DNA of 64,000 bases from Branchiostoma floridae (taxonomy: Eukaryota > Chordata > Leptocardii > Amphioxiformes > Branchiostomatidae): contig NC_049982.1 in assembly GCF_000003815.2 (NCBI RefSeq), forward strand, positions 29,599,433 through 29,663,432, written 5' to 3'. Shown here piece by piece: positions 24,460 to 35,160 of the stretch. The notes under the pieces are model-generated. The model saw only the letters and a list, made by a program, of their open reading frames with translations. It was not told the DNA's origin and ran no database searches. Numbering within the stretch: the stretch's first letter is position 1; the number at the start of each line of letters is the position of its first letter. The translations under genes were made by a program, and so were the position numbers.

Positions 24460-26962
24460 ATGATATCAAGTGTTGAAAGTAACGCACACTTTGTTTGAAA
24501 TTTCGTAAGTCCGACCGTATGGAGTCGCTTTTTTTGCGGTTACCGAAGGGTTCGCTTAGCGGTTAGCGGTTATCCCCCAGGTGAGCCTTCATTCGTATGT
24601 AGAAAAGTTAAAAAGTGATTTTAGGCCTCAAATCACTTTCTACCTAATGCCCACGGGTTTTACTATAATATTCAAGTATTGAAAGTAACGCACACTTTGT
24701 TTGAAATTTCGTAAGTCGGATCGTATGGGGTCGCTTTTTTACGGTTACCGAAAGGTTCGCTTAGCGGTTAGCGGTTATCCCCCAGGTGAGCATTCATTCG
24801 TATGTAGAAAAGTTACAAAGTAATTTTGGGTACTCAAATCACTTTCTTCCTTCTGCCCACGGGTTTTATTATGATATTTAAGTGTTGAAAGTAACGCACA
24901 CTTTGTTTGAAATTTCGTTAGTCCGACCGTATGGGGTCGCTTTTTTTGCGGTTACCGAAGGGTTCGCTTAGCGGTTAGCGGTTATCCCCCAGGTGAGCCT
25001 TCATTCGTATGTAGAAAAGTTACAAAGTAATTTTAGGCACTCAAATCACTTTCTACCTTCTTCCCACGGGTTTTACTATGATATTCAAGTGTTGAAAGTA
25101 ACGCACACTGTGTTTGAAATTTCGTAAGTCCGATCGTATGGGGTCGCTTTTTTGCGGTTACCGAAGGGTTCTCTTAGCGGTTATCCCCCAGGTGAGCCTT
25201 CATTCGTATGTAGAAAAGTTACAAAGTAATTTTGGGTACTCAAATTACTTTCTGCCTTCTGACCACGGGTTTTACCATGATATTCAAGTGTGAAAGTAAC
25301 GCACACTTTGTTTGAAATTTCGTAAGTCCGATTGTATGGGGTCGCTTTTTTGCGGTTACCGAAGGGTTTTCTCAGCGGTTATTGGTTATCCCCCAGGTGA
25401 GCCTTCATTTGGAAGTAGAAAAGTTACAATGTGATTTCGGGTACTCAGATCACTTTCTACCTTCTGCCCACGGGATTTACTATGATATTCAAGTGTTGAA
25501 AGTAACGCTAACTTTGTTTGAAATTTCGTAAGTCCGCTCGTATGGGGTCGCTTTTTTGCGGTTACCGAAATGTTCGCTTAGCGGTTAGCGGTTATCCCCA
25601 GGTGAGCCTTCATTCGTATGTAGAAAAGTTACAAAGTAATTTTGGGTACTCAAATCATTTTCTACCTTCTGCCCACGGGTTTTACTATGATATTCAAGTG
25701 TTGAAAGTAACGCACACTTTGTTTGAAATTTCGTAAGTCCGATCGTATGGGGTCGCTTTTTTGCGGTTACCGAAAGGTTCGCTTAGCGGTTATCGGTTAT
25801 CCCCCAGGTGAGCCTTCATTCGTATGTAGAAAAGTTACGAAGTAATTTTGGATACTCAAATCACTTTCTACCTTCTACCCAGGAGTTTTACTATGATATT
25901 CAAGTGTTGAAAGTAACGCACACTTTGTTTGAAATTTCGTAAGTCCGACCGTATGGGGTCGCTTTTTTTGCGGTTACCGAAGGGTTCGCTTAGCGGTTAT
26001 CCCCCAGGTGAGCCTTCATTCGTATGTAGAAAAGTTACAAAGTAATTTTAGGCACTCAAATCACTTTCTACCTTCTTCCCACGGGTTTTACTATGATATT
26101 CAAGTGTTGAAAGTAACGCACACTGTGTTTGAATTTCGTAAGTCCGATCGTATGGGTCGCTTTTTTGCGTTACCGAAGGGTTCGCTTACCGGTTATCCCC
26201 CAGGTGAGCCTTCATTCGTATGTAGAAAAGTTACAAAGTAATTTTGGGTACTCAAATTACTTTCTGCCTTCTGACCACGGGTTTACCATGATATTCAAGT
26301 GTTGAAAGTAACGCACACTTTGTTTGAAATTTCGTAAGTCCGATTGTATGGGGTCGCTTTTTTGCGGTTACCGAAGGGTTTTCTTAGCGGTTAGTGGTTA
26401 TCCCCCAGGTTAGCGTTCATTTGTAAGTAGAAAAGTTACAATGTAATTTCGGGTACTCAAATCACTTTCTATCTTCTGCCCACGGGATTTACTATTATAT
26501 TCAAGTGTTGAAAGTAACGCACACTTTGTTCGAAATTTCGTAAGTCCGCTCGTATGGGGTCGCTTTTTGCGGTTACCGAAAGGTTCGCTTAGCGGTTAGC
26601 GGTTATCCCCCAGGTGAGGCTTCATTCGTATGTAGAAAAGTTACGAAGTAATTTTGGATACTCAAATCACTTTCTACCTTCTGCCCAGGGGTTTAACTAT
26701 GATATTCAAGTGTTGAAAGTAACGCACACTTTGTTTGAAATTTCGTAAGTCCGACCGTATGTGGTCGCTTTTTTTGCGGTTACCGAAGGGTTCGCTTAGC
26801 GGTTAGCATCAATCCCCCAGGTGAGCCTTCATTCGTATGTAGAAAAGTTACAAAGTGATTTTAGGCCTCAAATCACTTTCTACCTAATGCCCAGGGGTTT
26901 TACTATGATATTCAAGTGTTGAAAGTAACGCACACTTTGTTTGAATTTCGTAGTCCGATTGT
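24460..26962. repeat. ~205 bp tandem satellite array, second block
   Basis: About twelve more units of the same satellite in the same orientation, bounded by 100-base gaps on both sides. The order of variant copies matches the first array (for example 24,990-25,800 resembles 3,880-4,280 followed by 18,300-18,780), so the two blocks share higher-order structure. The last copy decays at TAGTCCGATTGTGTAAGGCG. Confidence 0.96.
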
Positions 26963-26975
26963 GTAAGGCGGTGGT

Positions 26976-27075
26976 NNNNNNNNNNNNNNNNNNNNNNNNN
27001 NNNNNNNNNNNNNNNNNNNNNNNNNNNNNNNNNNNNNNNNNNNNNNNNNNNNNNNNNNNNNNNNNNNNNNNNNNN
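26976..27075. other. Assembly gap, 100 N
   Basis: Gap of exactly 100 bases at the right edge of the second satellite block; the adjoining sequence changes completely across it. Confidence 0.99.
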
Positions 27076-27186
27076 TATATGTTGTTGTCTCTTTGATGAT
27101 TTCAAATCTAAAGATTTGTACGTGCGCCGCTAACTTATTTCTTTCTATTCAAACCGCATAGTCTCTCATTTCATTCACATACAGAG

Positions 27187-27560
27187 AGAGACGTTCATTA
27201 GTATTCATAGTCAAATTCGAGCTAATGTTCCAGAATGATACTGTACTTTCTTGTCATGCATAATTCAACAAAAAGTTTCCAAGTCAAAACAGGACTAAAG
27301 TTATAATGCAACTCTTGTGATTCTATGAAACATATTGTTATAAATCTTGCAATGCCAAATTTGCCCGGATGATGTAGTGTGGATATCTTATTGACAGATG
27401 AAATATGAAATTCTATTCTTGTCCTGGCTAGACTACGTACTGGCAAAATGCCACAGCAAGTAAATGTTATAGATGACTTATTACTCAGTGACCGGAGGGT
27501 AACCTCCATCGACAGAGTACTGTTGTTGCATGTGATGAGTGTTGGCAACAGTATCTCTAT
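27187..27560. repeat. Dispersed repeat, copy A of an imperfect duplication
   Basis: GTTCATTAGTATTCATAGTC, AATGATACTGTACT, CTTGTCATGCATAATTCAAC and AAAGTTATAATGCAACTCTT recur in the same order at 28,150-28,510, diverged by roughly 15-20%. It ends near CCACAGCAAGTAAATGTTAT, a motif also found at 34,613 and, inverted, at 28,088 and 35,120. It is probably a non-autonomous transposon relic; no coding capacity is visible. Confidence 0.7.
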
Positions 27561-28149
27561 GTTCCGTTTGCCTCATTCGTATGTAGTTTGGCATGTCGTC
27601 TGCAATCAGTTGCGTGATGAAGCACGTTGCTCATTTTAACGGTAGCTGTTGTTATAATCGACGTAATAATTTCAAAAATGACCCCTACGTCCCTCGGTAT
27701 ATTGGCCCAGGTCTGCAGTACCTCCGAGCGTTTGGCTTGCGGTAATTGGATATTGCCACCGAACAGATGTTGAGTGATGCAGATATGGGGTTATGTTCTC
27801 TTATGTACAGAACAGCTGTCGCGTTATAGGAATCACCTAAACAGATGTTAGACACTCGCTTCTCAGTACATCGCATTGGTCAGTGCCAGAGTTATAACAA
27901 ACAAGTACATACTTTGCCCTGGTAATAAGCTCTCAGTAATACGGCTTCGTGCACTCGTTTTGTCACCTAAATTAATGTTTTAGAGCGTGTAGTGTCTATC
28001 TGTCTGTTTTGAAAATCTAAAAATCTTGTTTTTGTTTTCCTTATCTTATTTTCTTCGCCCTCTTGCATTAAATTTGGAGTCTGTAGACCATGCCATCCAT
28101 AAAAGTTACTTGCTGTGACATGAACTGTATAAATCTCCCTTTCCATTCA

Positions 28150-28560
28150 CGTACCATGGGTTCACGTTCATTGGTATTGGTGGTCAAGTTCGAGCAAATG
28201 CTCTATAATGATACTGTACTCTCTTGTCATGCATGATTCAACAAAAAGTTCCGTTCATTGGTATTCATAGTCAAGTTTGAGCAAATGCTCCATAATGATA
28301 CTCTGCGCACTTGTCATGCATATATCAACAAAAAGTTACAAGGTCAAAACAGGCATAAAGTTATAATGTAACTCTTATGATTCTGTTATTGATAGAAAAA
28401 ACTTGTGCATAGTATTGTGTGCTATAACGAGTTATGAACCGTACCATACGTATTTTCTCCGATGATGTAGTGTTGTATATCGCATTGACAGATAGAGTAG
28501 CACTGAACCTTCTTGAATATATTGTCTGCCGTCGCTGGATCATTTACATACAGCCTACTG
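28150..28560. repeat. Dispersed repeat, copy B, with an internal partial duplication
   Basis: Second copy of the repeat at 27,187-27,560. Its first ~95 bp (CGTTCATTGGTATT through TTCAACAAAAAGTT) is present twice in tandem, at 28,152 and 28,245. Both copies share the tail GATGATGTAGTGT...ATTGACAGAT. Confidence 0.7.
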
Positions 28561-28870
28561 GCATAATGCTTGATTTACAGTACAGTTTAACACAACGAGA
28601 GGGGTAGAATTGTGGAAATCTTACAGCCCGATCGATCGTAAATTCAACTCTTCACTGTTATAAAGGGGGTGGCGCTTACAACTGCGTGCATTCACTGGTG
28701 TGCCCGTCTACTGGATTGGTCCTGTCTTTTACCATACTTTGCGGTGAGGCACGATTAATTCCCATTGCTTATTTTGACATATAACCTGCTTCCTCTAGCT
28801 AGTACTGTTAGAAGCCCGTGTTGATTCCAAATATTCTTGGTTTTTAACTAGGCGGTATATGCATCGTAAA

Positions 28871-29215
28871 GCTAAGGGCACAACCCGCCGTACGTGCAAT
28901 TTGTCCGTATGTTTTTGGGGAGGCCACGTCCACCACATTTTTCTGAAAACGTTCAGGTTGTACGTATACAGGGTATACAGGGCAGGCGCGTCGCTCGTTG
29001 TAGCACGTACGGGGGGGGGGGGGGGTGAATCCGCATCCCGATGACACACAAAGTTTTACCTGCTTCTACGGCGTGTCTGCTTGCTCCAAAATCCGTCGGA
29101 TTCCCTACGAGTTCGTACGGAGGCGGTACTTACCATTTACAAATCCCAAAAGATTGCCCACGTTTTGGCACGTAAACAGCGCGTATTTGCACGTACGGCG
29201 GGTTGTGCCCTTAGC
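28871..29215. mobile_element. 345 bp MITE with perfect 29 bp terminal inverted repeats
   Basis: The left end GCTAAGGGCACAACCCGCCG (continuing TACGTGCAA) is matched exactly, inverted, at the right end. No long open frame is present, so this is a non-autonomous DNA element. A poly-G run of about 15 bases sits in the middle. A second, diverged copy in the opposite orientation lies at 46,181-46,490. No clear target-site duplication was recognised, so the superfamily is unassigned. The 3' border lies ~115 bp before the splice acceptor of the next gene. Confidence 0.85.
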
Positions 29216-29345
29216 CTTTCGAAGAAGAAGCTAAGTCGACTTATTTCAATCGGAATCAGTAGACTCCTTCTTTAGCCTTCTTCTTCGTAATTCCAAAACA
29301 GAGAAGTGTAAAATGTTTATTTCTTCCCCAGACTCTACGAAGAAG

Positions 29346-29913
29346 ATGTTTGATGTGAAACTTGTCACAGTGATGATCTTGGCCGTTGCCTTGATTGCCT
29401 CTGGTCAAAGAAGACAGGCTAAGGAGGCATCAAAAGATGCTGGGTCTTCGAACGTTAAAGAGATGACCGAAGAGCGGAAGAACATCCTGAAGGAAGCCTA
29501 TGAGAAGACCTTCTTATCGGGTCTCATCACTGGGATGCTCCAGAAGAACATCGAGAAGGAACTTGACGAAATTGTGACACAACAACAGAAGAAACTCTTG
29601 CAAGAGGAGCTAATGAGACTCTACCACAATGCTATCTTCCTTGCAGGGTTGCCGAACAGCGAAGACAAAGTTAATGAAATCTTGGCTGGAGAGGGTGGGG
29701 ATCTAAAGGCCTTCATTGAGGAAGAAATTCAATGAGGACATCAAGAAGATCTTGAAGACAGTAGAGCCTACCTCCGGGGCTCATTCTAGTGTAGAAGTAA
29801 CAAAAGATGAAACTGCGCACATGTATAACCCCGGGCCTGGAGGACGTAATAAGGATCAGGACTACGAGAAACTCTCGACCATTCTGCAGCGTATGATGGA
29901 ACGGAGTCTGTAA
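29346..29913 (+). CDS. Small secreted helical protein, unrecognised family, apparent frameshift
   Basis: The start is placed at 29,346 because the product then opens with a classic signal peptide (MFDVKLVTVMILAVALIASG) and because a splice acceptor (TTTATTTCTTCCCCAG, ending 29,331) lies just before it; an upstream in-frame ATG at 29,313 would precede that acceptor. The mature part is rich in Lys, Glu and Leu, predicted amphipathic helix, with two loosely similar halves (KEAYEKTFLSGLI and EELMRLYHNAIFLAGL). The first frame ends at TGA 29,733-29,735. A second frame, open from about 29,716 to TAA at 29,911-29,913, continues the same composition (KFNEDIKKILKTVE), so one extra base near 29,722 would explain the break. 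Read through, the protein would have about 188 residues. Whether the break is real, a sequencing error, or the first stop is the true end cannot be told here. No function is assigned. Confidence 0.6.
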
Positions 29914-29967
29914 TTCCGCAAACGTGGACTGAAAGACTGAGGTAACATCATTTGAAGTAGATTTTTT

Positions 29968-30067
29968 NNNNNNNNNNNNNNNNNNNNNNNNNNNNNNNNN
30001 NNNNNNNNNNNNNNNNNNNNNNNNNNNNNNNNNNNNNNNNNNNNNNNNNNNNNNNNNNNNNNNNNNN
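29968..30067. other. Assembly gap, 100 N
   Basis: Gap of exactly 100 bases shortly after the secreted-protein gene; the 3' UTR may be interrupted. Confidence 0.99.
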
Positions 30068-30670
30068 CGGATATCATCACTACTTTGTATACTAACCAAG
30101 GAAATATTGATATTAGTTAAGTTAAACTTTGTTCCAACTCAAAGAAAAAACTCACGATGAACTTTCAGTCTATCTTGCCGACCTTCATAAGATGTCTGAT
30201 GTTTCGGAAGTCCGAAACAAGACTGGGTTGTGAAAGGCATATCCTTAAGGAGACAATGTAAATCATTTTTTCATTTAAATCAATTTAAAGTGAAGATAAC
30301 TTAAACATTTCAAAACATGTAAGTATTTTTTTGCTCATTGGGCAAACTAGCGTTTAGCCTAGGTTACCCACTGGACAAAGCAGAAACCTGTGTGTAGACA
30401 ATGGCATCAATGCAGGCGTATGTTAAGTGCATATTTCACGTACATGAATTGTTTTTGGATAGAAATACCAATGAGGTTACATAGGGATGAACTTTTAGCC
30501 TAAGTACAATACAATGTAGTATGGCAGCTTTGCAAGTCAAATATATGACTAGACTCCAAGTGTTCAACCTTCGGGCGTCCTTGTTGTAAGGTGTCTGATG
30601 TGCAACATGGCAGAGCAATGCATTTCTAACTGTTGAAGGGATTCATTAGTCACGTATGTACACAGCTAAT
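30068..30670. other. Non-coding stretch, nothing recognised
   Basis: AT-rich sequence with no convincing exon or repeat structure seen on either strand. Confidence 0.5.
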
Positions 30671-31146
30671 AAAATTTTCATCAAGCAGTGACTACTTTTT
30701 AAAGGTAAACACACGTACCTCCAAATTTTCGATGGCTATCCATCTTGATCACGGAATGACCTAGTTCTCGCGAGAGTTTCACCAAGCCAACATCTACTCC
30801 AGTCGCTCCACATCGTAACCACCAAAATCAAAGCCTATCTCAGACACCGTCGAGATTATTGACCAAGAACCACTAAGGCCCACAGAAAGGTCAAACAAGC
30901 AGTTCACATCCAGTTGGAAAGTGCGAAGTTGAATTGTAATGATGGCTGGGAGCTGTCCAAGTCCTACTTACACCTACTCCGCAAGGAGGCGGGGGTGAAG
31001 GACAAAATATCCAAGTCTCGTCATAGTTTCTCGCAACTCTCGCGAGAACTACGTCACTCCGTGAGCAAGATGGACAGATATCCGTCGAGAATTTGGAGGT
31101 ACGTGTGTTTACCTTTACAAACGTAGTCACTGCTTGATGGAAATTC
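30671..31146. mobile_element. Non-autonomous DNA transposon with ~105 bp inverted repeats
   Basis: The left arm (30,671-30,776) contains CATCAAGCAGTGACTAC, AAAGGTAAACACACGTACCT and TTCTCGCGAGAG. The right arm (31,038-31,146) carries their inverse complement with a modest number of mismatches. The ~260 bp centre has no gene. Each arm ends internally with the palindrome TCTCGCGAGA (30,766-30,775 and 31,038-31,047). A degraded relative lies at 60,290-60,490 in the CUB/Ly6 gene. The flanks are AT-rich and no target duplication is certain. Confidence 0.85.
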
Positions 31147-31560
31147 TATTAACTACATTTCTGATTACGCTTGTTTACAAGCTTTACTGTAGCGCTTGAA
31201 TGATTTGACTGCAAGTTATATCACAATATCTGTATGGAAGACATTTGATGTTATTAGAATAAGTTTATTGCAAATATAATTATTGCTTAAGATTTAATTG
31301 CAAGTTACAAAATGAGAGACAAACTATGGTGAAAAATATAGTAAGCAAAGACTCTAGTCTAAAGGCTAAAATGTAAGGCATAAAGCAGAGATGTGGTGGA
31401 AAACGAATTCTTATGGAATTTGAAGGAAGAAGCACATTACCATACACGGTTGAGATAATTCGCTCTTGTCTTTTTAACATATAATAAAGTATAATGTCAT
31501 CTGTCTGTTTGCGTTCTGTTTTTATCCTTTCTTTTCCTTTCTATTGGCACATGTACAGTA
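31147..31560. other. Non-coding stretch, nothing recognised
   Basis: AT-rich sequence with no supportable open frame or repeat. Confidence 0.5.
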
Positions 31561-31561
31561 T

Positions 31562-31805
31562 CGGTGGCACGGCGGCCTTGTGATTAGGGTTGTTGACTCC
31601 AACCCGAAGTTCAAACATAGACAAGTCCCAACAATGTGCCATTGGGAAAGTCACTGTTTACCGGTTTCCTCACCAGACATGGGTAAAGATGATTACCGAA
31701 GCTAGGGACGTCCCTCGGAAGTCCCACGTTTGGAGAGAGTCACACCTCGAGCACGTTAACTCAACACTTAATACGAGTACAGGTCCTCCTCGGTTTGAGT
31801 AGATC
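31562..31805 (+). mobile_element. tRNA-derived SINE (probable)
   Basis: A tRNA-like head (GGTGGCACGGCGGCCTTGTG and GAAGTTCAAAC, resembling pol III A and B boxes) leads into a body with GCCATTGGGAAAGTCACTG, GGTTTCCTCACCAGACATGG and GCTAGGGACGTCCCTCGGAA. The organisation and length (~245 bp) fit a SINE. The B box is degenerate and no A-tail is clear, so this is an old copy. Family membership is inferred from general SINE structure. Confidence 0.6.
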
Positions 31806-31844
31806 AATCAAATATGTACGGATATGTAGCTAGTAGGTAGGCAC

Positions 31845-32340
31845 TAGGTCTGGGTATCGGTACAGCGTACCGGTACAAAACCGTTTTTTCTTATTGGACC
31901 GGTCCAGAAAAACCGGACCTGAAAAAATTTGGTGGACCGGATGCTTGACCGATTAGAAAATTAACATATTATTTTATCAGGTATTCACACATTTTGGCGC
32001 TTGCGTTGATGGCATTGCTGCCCCTACGGCCGATGAGGCTATGGGACCGGTGAGGTGAGGTGAGGTGAGGTGGAAGAAAATAACAAGAGTGAAGTACAGT
32101 AGAGTTTATAGTACTTTCTACCAAGTTTTACAGCCAATCGCATATGTGCAGTTAGCGTTGTAGGATTTTAAAACGCCAGTGTGAGTCTAATACTCCACCA
32201 AACAAATTCCTTTGTAGTGAAATGGACCATTGGTATCAGACATACTGCATCAGGTCCAGGTTCAGGTCCGGACCTGGACCTGATCCTTTGGACCTGAACC
32301 GGACCTGGACCTGAATTTTCTGTACCGGTACCCACCCCTA
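31845..32340. mobile_element. hAT-like non-autonomous transposon with 8 bp target duplication
   Basis: Terminal inverted repeats (TAGGTCTGGGTATCGGTACAG at the left; inverse TAGGGGTGGGTACCGGTACAG at the right) are flanked on both sides by the identical octamer GTAGGCAC (31,837-31,844 and 32,341-32,348). An 8 bp duplication and a TAGGG-type end are hallmarks of hAT transposons. No transposase is encoded. Sub-terminal stretches are rich in short inverted GGTCCAGGTC/GACCTGGACC motifs that would fold on themselves. A 53 bp internal piece (32,004-32,056) recurs at 40,529-40,580, and a right-end relic occurs at 60,888-60,984. Confidence 0.85.
32004..32056 (+). repeat. 53 bp sequence shared with 40,529-40,580
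   Basis: GTTGATGGCATTGCTGCCCC through GAGGCTATGGGACCGGTGAG is nearly identical in both places (two differences). Here it lies inside the hAT-like element; there it lies in the last lipase intron. It is probably a fragment of a third, unidentified repeat. A short (GTGAG)4 run follows. Confidence 0.75.
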
Positions 32341-32348
32341 GTAGGCAC

Positions 32349-33035
32349 TGTTCAACACCAATCTGGTGTATTGCGACATGCAGCGGTTCACCGCGGTAAG
32401 ACAAATAAACATCTTCATACCCTAAATCACCACATTTCGTGTGGTCCACCAACTTATGACCAATGAATAGGTACACCATTTCAAATCAAGGATGAATCAG
32501 ATATTACTCAATTTACTTGTGTCGTGGACATTATTACATTAATCAAAATGAAATAACGTCCACGACACAAGTAAATTGAGTCATGGGCAAAACAGTGATA
32601 CAATGAGCTGCTATGTCTCTTTTTTCACTTGGAGGGAAGACAAAAAAATGGGGAAATTTGAAAAATCTATTAGGAATTCAATAATACTTCTTCTTTAAAA
32701 ACACACCTTACACGTTAACTAAGTTCTGCAAAGTTTCCTTTAAAACATACCTTTCTATATCTGTTTAGAGTTCCTCGAGGTGTGGTGTCTACAAAGTTTG
32801 CGCGGACACGTTGCAGAAATTAGTTTTTTTTGTCCTGTAGACTTCCGTCAATTCCTGGCAATAGGACGTATGATATACACGGTTAGGCTAGCTCCTAAGC
32901 GTCGCCAATAACAATTAGAGTTATCATGCTGCCCGTGTAACGTTCACGCAGTGCAAATTCATTAGTTATGTATAGAAAAAAAAAGATCAGGCACTGAAAC
33001 TTGCTGCATTAGGCCACTATGTAGGGCCAAGTATA
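32349..33035. other. Non-coding stretch containing only the hairpin at 32,506
   Basis: Apart from the inverted repeat at 32,506-32,581 nothing in this AT-rich stretch could be supported. Confidence 0.5.
32506..32581. repeat. Perfect 24 bp inverted repeat (hairpin)
   Basis: ACTCAATTTACTTGTGTCGT plus GGAC at 32,506-32,529 is exactly inverted at 32,558-32,581. The 28-base spacer is AT-rich, and the arms continue imperfectly inward (ATTATT / AATAAC). It may be a miniature transposon, a microRNA-like precursor or a chance foldback of two element ends; the sequence does not decide. Confidence 0.85.
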
Positions 33036-33260
33036 ATAATGTTTACCTACACGGCGGTATTTAACTGGCGTAGCGACGCTAAGAAAACAGCTTCAAAAGT
33101 GAAAGTTCTTGGAGAGATAAACCTGAAAACAGGGAAACACCAGACCCTTCCAGAAACAACATATACAACATAACCAGTACGCTTGGACTGCGGAGAACGT
33201 AACACTGGGCTAAACCTTCTTGCAACTTTAAGGTAAGTTGAAACGTGCTTTTAAAATACA
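33036..33260. repeat. Dispersed repeat, copy 1 (second copy at 43,515-43,740)
   Basis: AAAACAGCTTCAAAAGTGAA and flanking motifs (GTTTACCT, AGCGACGC, CAACATAACC, CTTCTTGCAACTT) occur in the same order and orientation in both copies, with heavy divergence elsewhere. No inverted ends were found, so the class is unknown. Confidence 0.65.
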
Positions 33261-34234
33261 CTTGTTATTGTGCAAGTAGCACTTTCACATTCAACATGCC
33301 ACCATTTTTTTTAGGTTAGAAATGTATGTAACATTAAATTTTAAAATTCATAATGCATTCCGTAGTCAATTTTTGGTGAAGTATGTATCATTTCTTTGAG
33401 AATGTTGTTTCTATCGTTTTTGTTGTTGTTGTCAAACACGTTTAACACATGGCAATATCAAAATACCACAGCGAAGCCGTTTTGATCGTGAACATATCAT
33501 CCAACAGTATTCCCACTGTCAATTCTTCTGCATATAACTACACAAACACATATCAATAGGCAAGTCAGCAGAGGTCTTATCAGTTGCCATAAGCTCCAAC
33601 TCCATAACTTTGCCCCCAAGGAAGCTTAGACGGACAGGTATGGTTTATTAAGCGAACCAAATCCAAAGACTCGGCAAACTTTCAGTCTTTGCAGATTTAA
33701 ACTTATAAATCAGCTCTGTCTAAGTTGTATCATAGTGTCCATCTAGCTTTGCAGCTTGAAAATATTTTTCCTCACTGCTGAATTAGCTTTGGTAGTAAGG
33801 TGTGTGTCTAGAAATATGACTACCTGACAGTGTATTGTAAGAAACCAGTTAATGCTGTGGCTCAGTAGAAGTTTGCATGTAATTAATTGATAGCTAATGT
33901 CTCACACTAAATGGCAAATCATTTTTGGCATTATTTTGTATCTTGGGCCAGGTGTCCTTTGAACAACTTTCTTTGTGTTTTAGCTTCTTAGAACACACAC
34001 CACTACCAGTGGACTAGCTAGCCCCCTGCTGTAGTGATTGCGTTGTGTGACTCAGGGCTAATGAAACAGAGATGGGCACCGCCCTATGCGCCACCAGGCG
34101 CGGGAAGGGTTTAACTTTAACTTTTTTCTTAGGCAACATATCTAGAGGTGGCAGCGTCGAGAGACGCAACTCTACTAAAGGACTGATACCCAGTGAAATT
34201 TCAGATAGTCACGGCGATACAATTGTCGCCATAG
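33261..34234. other. Non-coding stretch, nothing recognised
   Basis: AT-rich sequence with a short GTTGTTGTTGTT run near 33,420. No supportable gene; the open frame at 34,072-34,341 has no recognisable features and overlaps the following repeat. Confidence 0.5.
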
Positions 34235-34650
34235 CAGGACGCGATACGTTTTGTTTGCTGAATAGGAGTGTTGTCATGGTTCGTGCAAATGCAGGGTTAC
34301 TAGTTGGTACTTGTATGTTTGAACAGTTGATAGGGTGTTGAAAACACTTACACGTTTGTATACGTACAGGTAATTTCTTTTCGCATATTTCAAAATTCAC
34401 ATTTTCTCATATACATTAGAAAGATGAGTTGCAAATTTACATGATATACGCATAGTGATGTATTCCTTTAACTAACTTACATATGTCATAGACTATAAAT
34501 CTAATCACCAGATCAGGACCCGATAAGTTTTGTTTGCATGAAAAGAAGTATTGTGGTGGTGTACGTACAAATGCAGGGTTAATAATGGCATGTTTGAATA
34601 GTGGATTAGTTAGGCCACAGCAAGTAAATTTTATGGATGACATCCGCGCG
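34235..34650. repeat. Imperfect tandem duplication (~281 bp step)
   Basis: CAGGACGCGATACGTTTTGT...GTGCAAATGCAGGGTTA at 34,236 returns as CAGGACCCGATAAGTTTTGT...GTACAAATGCAGGGTTA at 34,517. The second copy ends in CACAGCAAGTAAATTTTATG, which is inverted at 35,120-35,157, so the pair probably belongs to the same repeat family as 27,187-28,560. Confidence 0.65.
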
Positions 34651-35081
34651 CTCATTATTTTTCGCCTGATTTTAGAAAAAGAAAACAAAAATTTTCTTCT
34701 TCTTGGAGATAGTCAACATGACGAAAAATTACCAAAATGAGCATGTATATTGTGTTGTATCCTAACAATTCTACTTGTAGAGGTGACACTGGCGTGGTAG
34801 CCATGGCTGTAGTTGTAGAAGTGAAAATAGATTTAGTTTGATAGTTGTAAAAGTGGCACCAATACGGATGGCATGAGTGTTACTGCAGTTACCAACTTTA
34901 TTAGTGATACCAGTCTACCACACTAGTGTCACATTTGCCACAACAGTACATGTTCTTAAAACAGGAATGAATGCCTTGTTGACTGTGATACCATGTTTTG
35001 TCACTTAAAATCTTGTGTTTATGGTGTCTATTTCGTATTTCGTGTCTATATTGTACAGCCATCTTGCTTTATTTACAGATC

Positions 35082-35160
35082 TTGTTTTTTTCGCCCTACC
35101 TCACTATTTTGCAGCCTGCAGAGGATGTCATCCATAAAATTTACTTGCTATGGTCTTATA
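35082..35160 (-). repeat. Inverted end of the repeat family at 34,613
   Basis: GATGTCATCCATAAAATTTA followed by CTTGCT is the exact inverse of 34,616-34,642. The preceding TTGTTTTTTTCGCCCT matches sequence before the equivalent site at 28,088. Confidence 0.7.

Noticed and set aside
1-26962. CRISPR-like direct-repeat array
   Set aside because: Units are ~205 bp, contiguous and homogeneous with no spacer pattern, and the context is eukaryotic.
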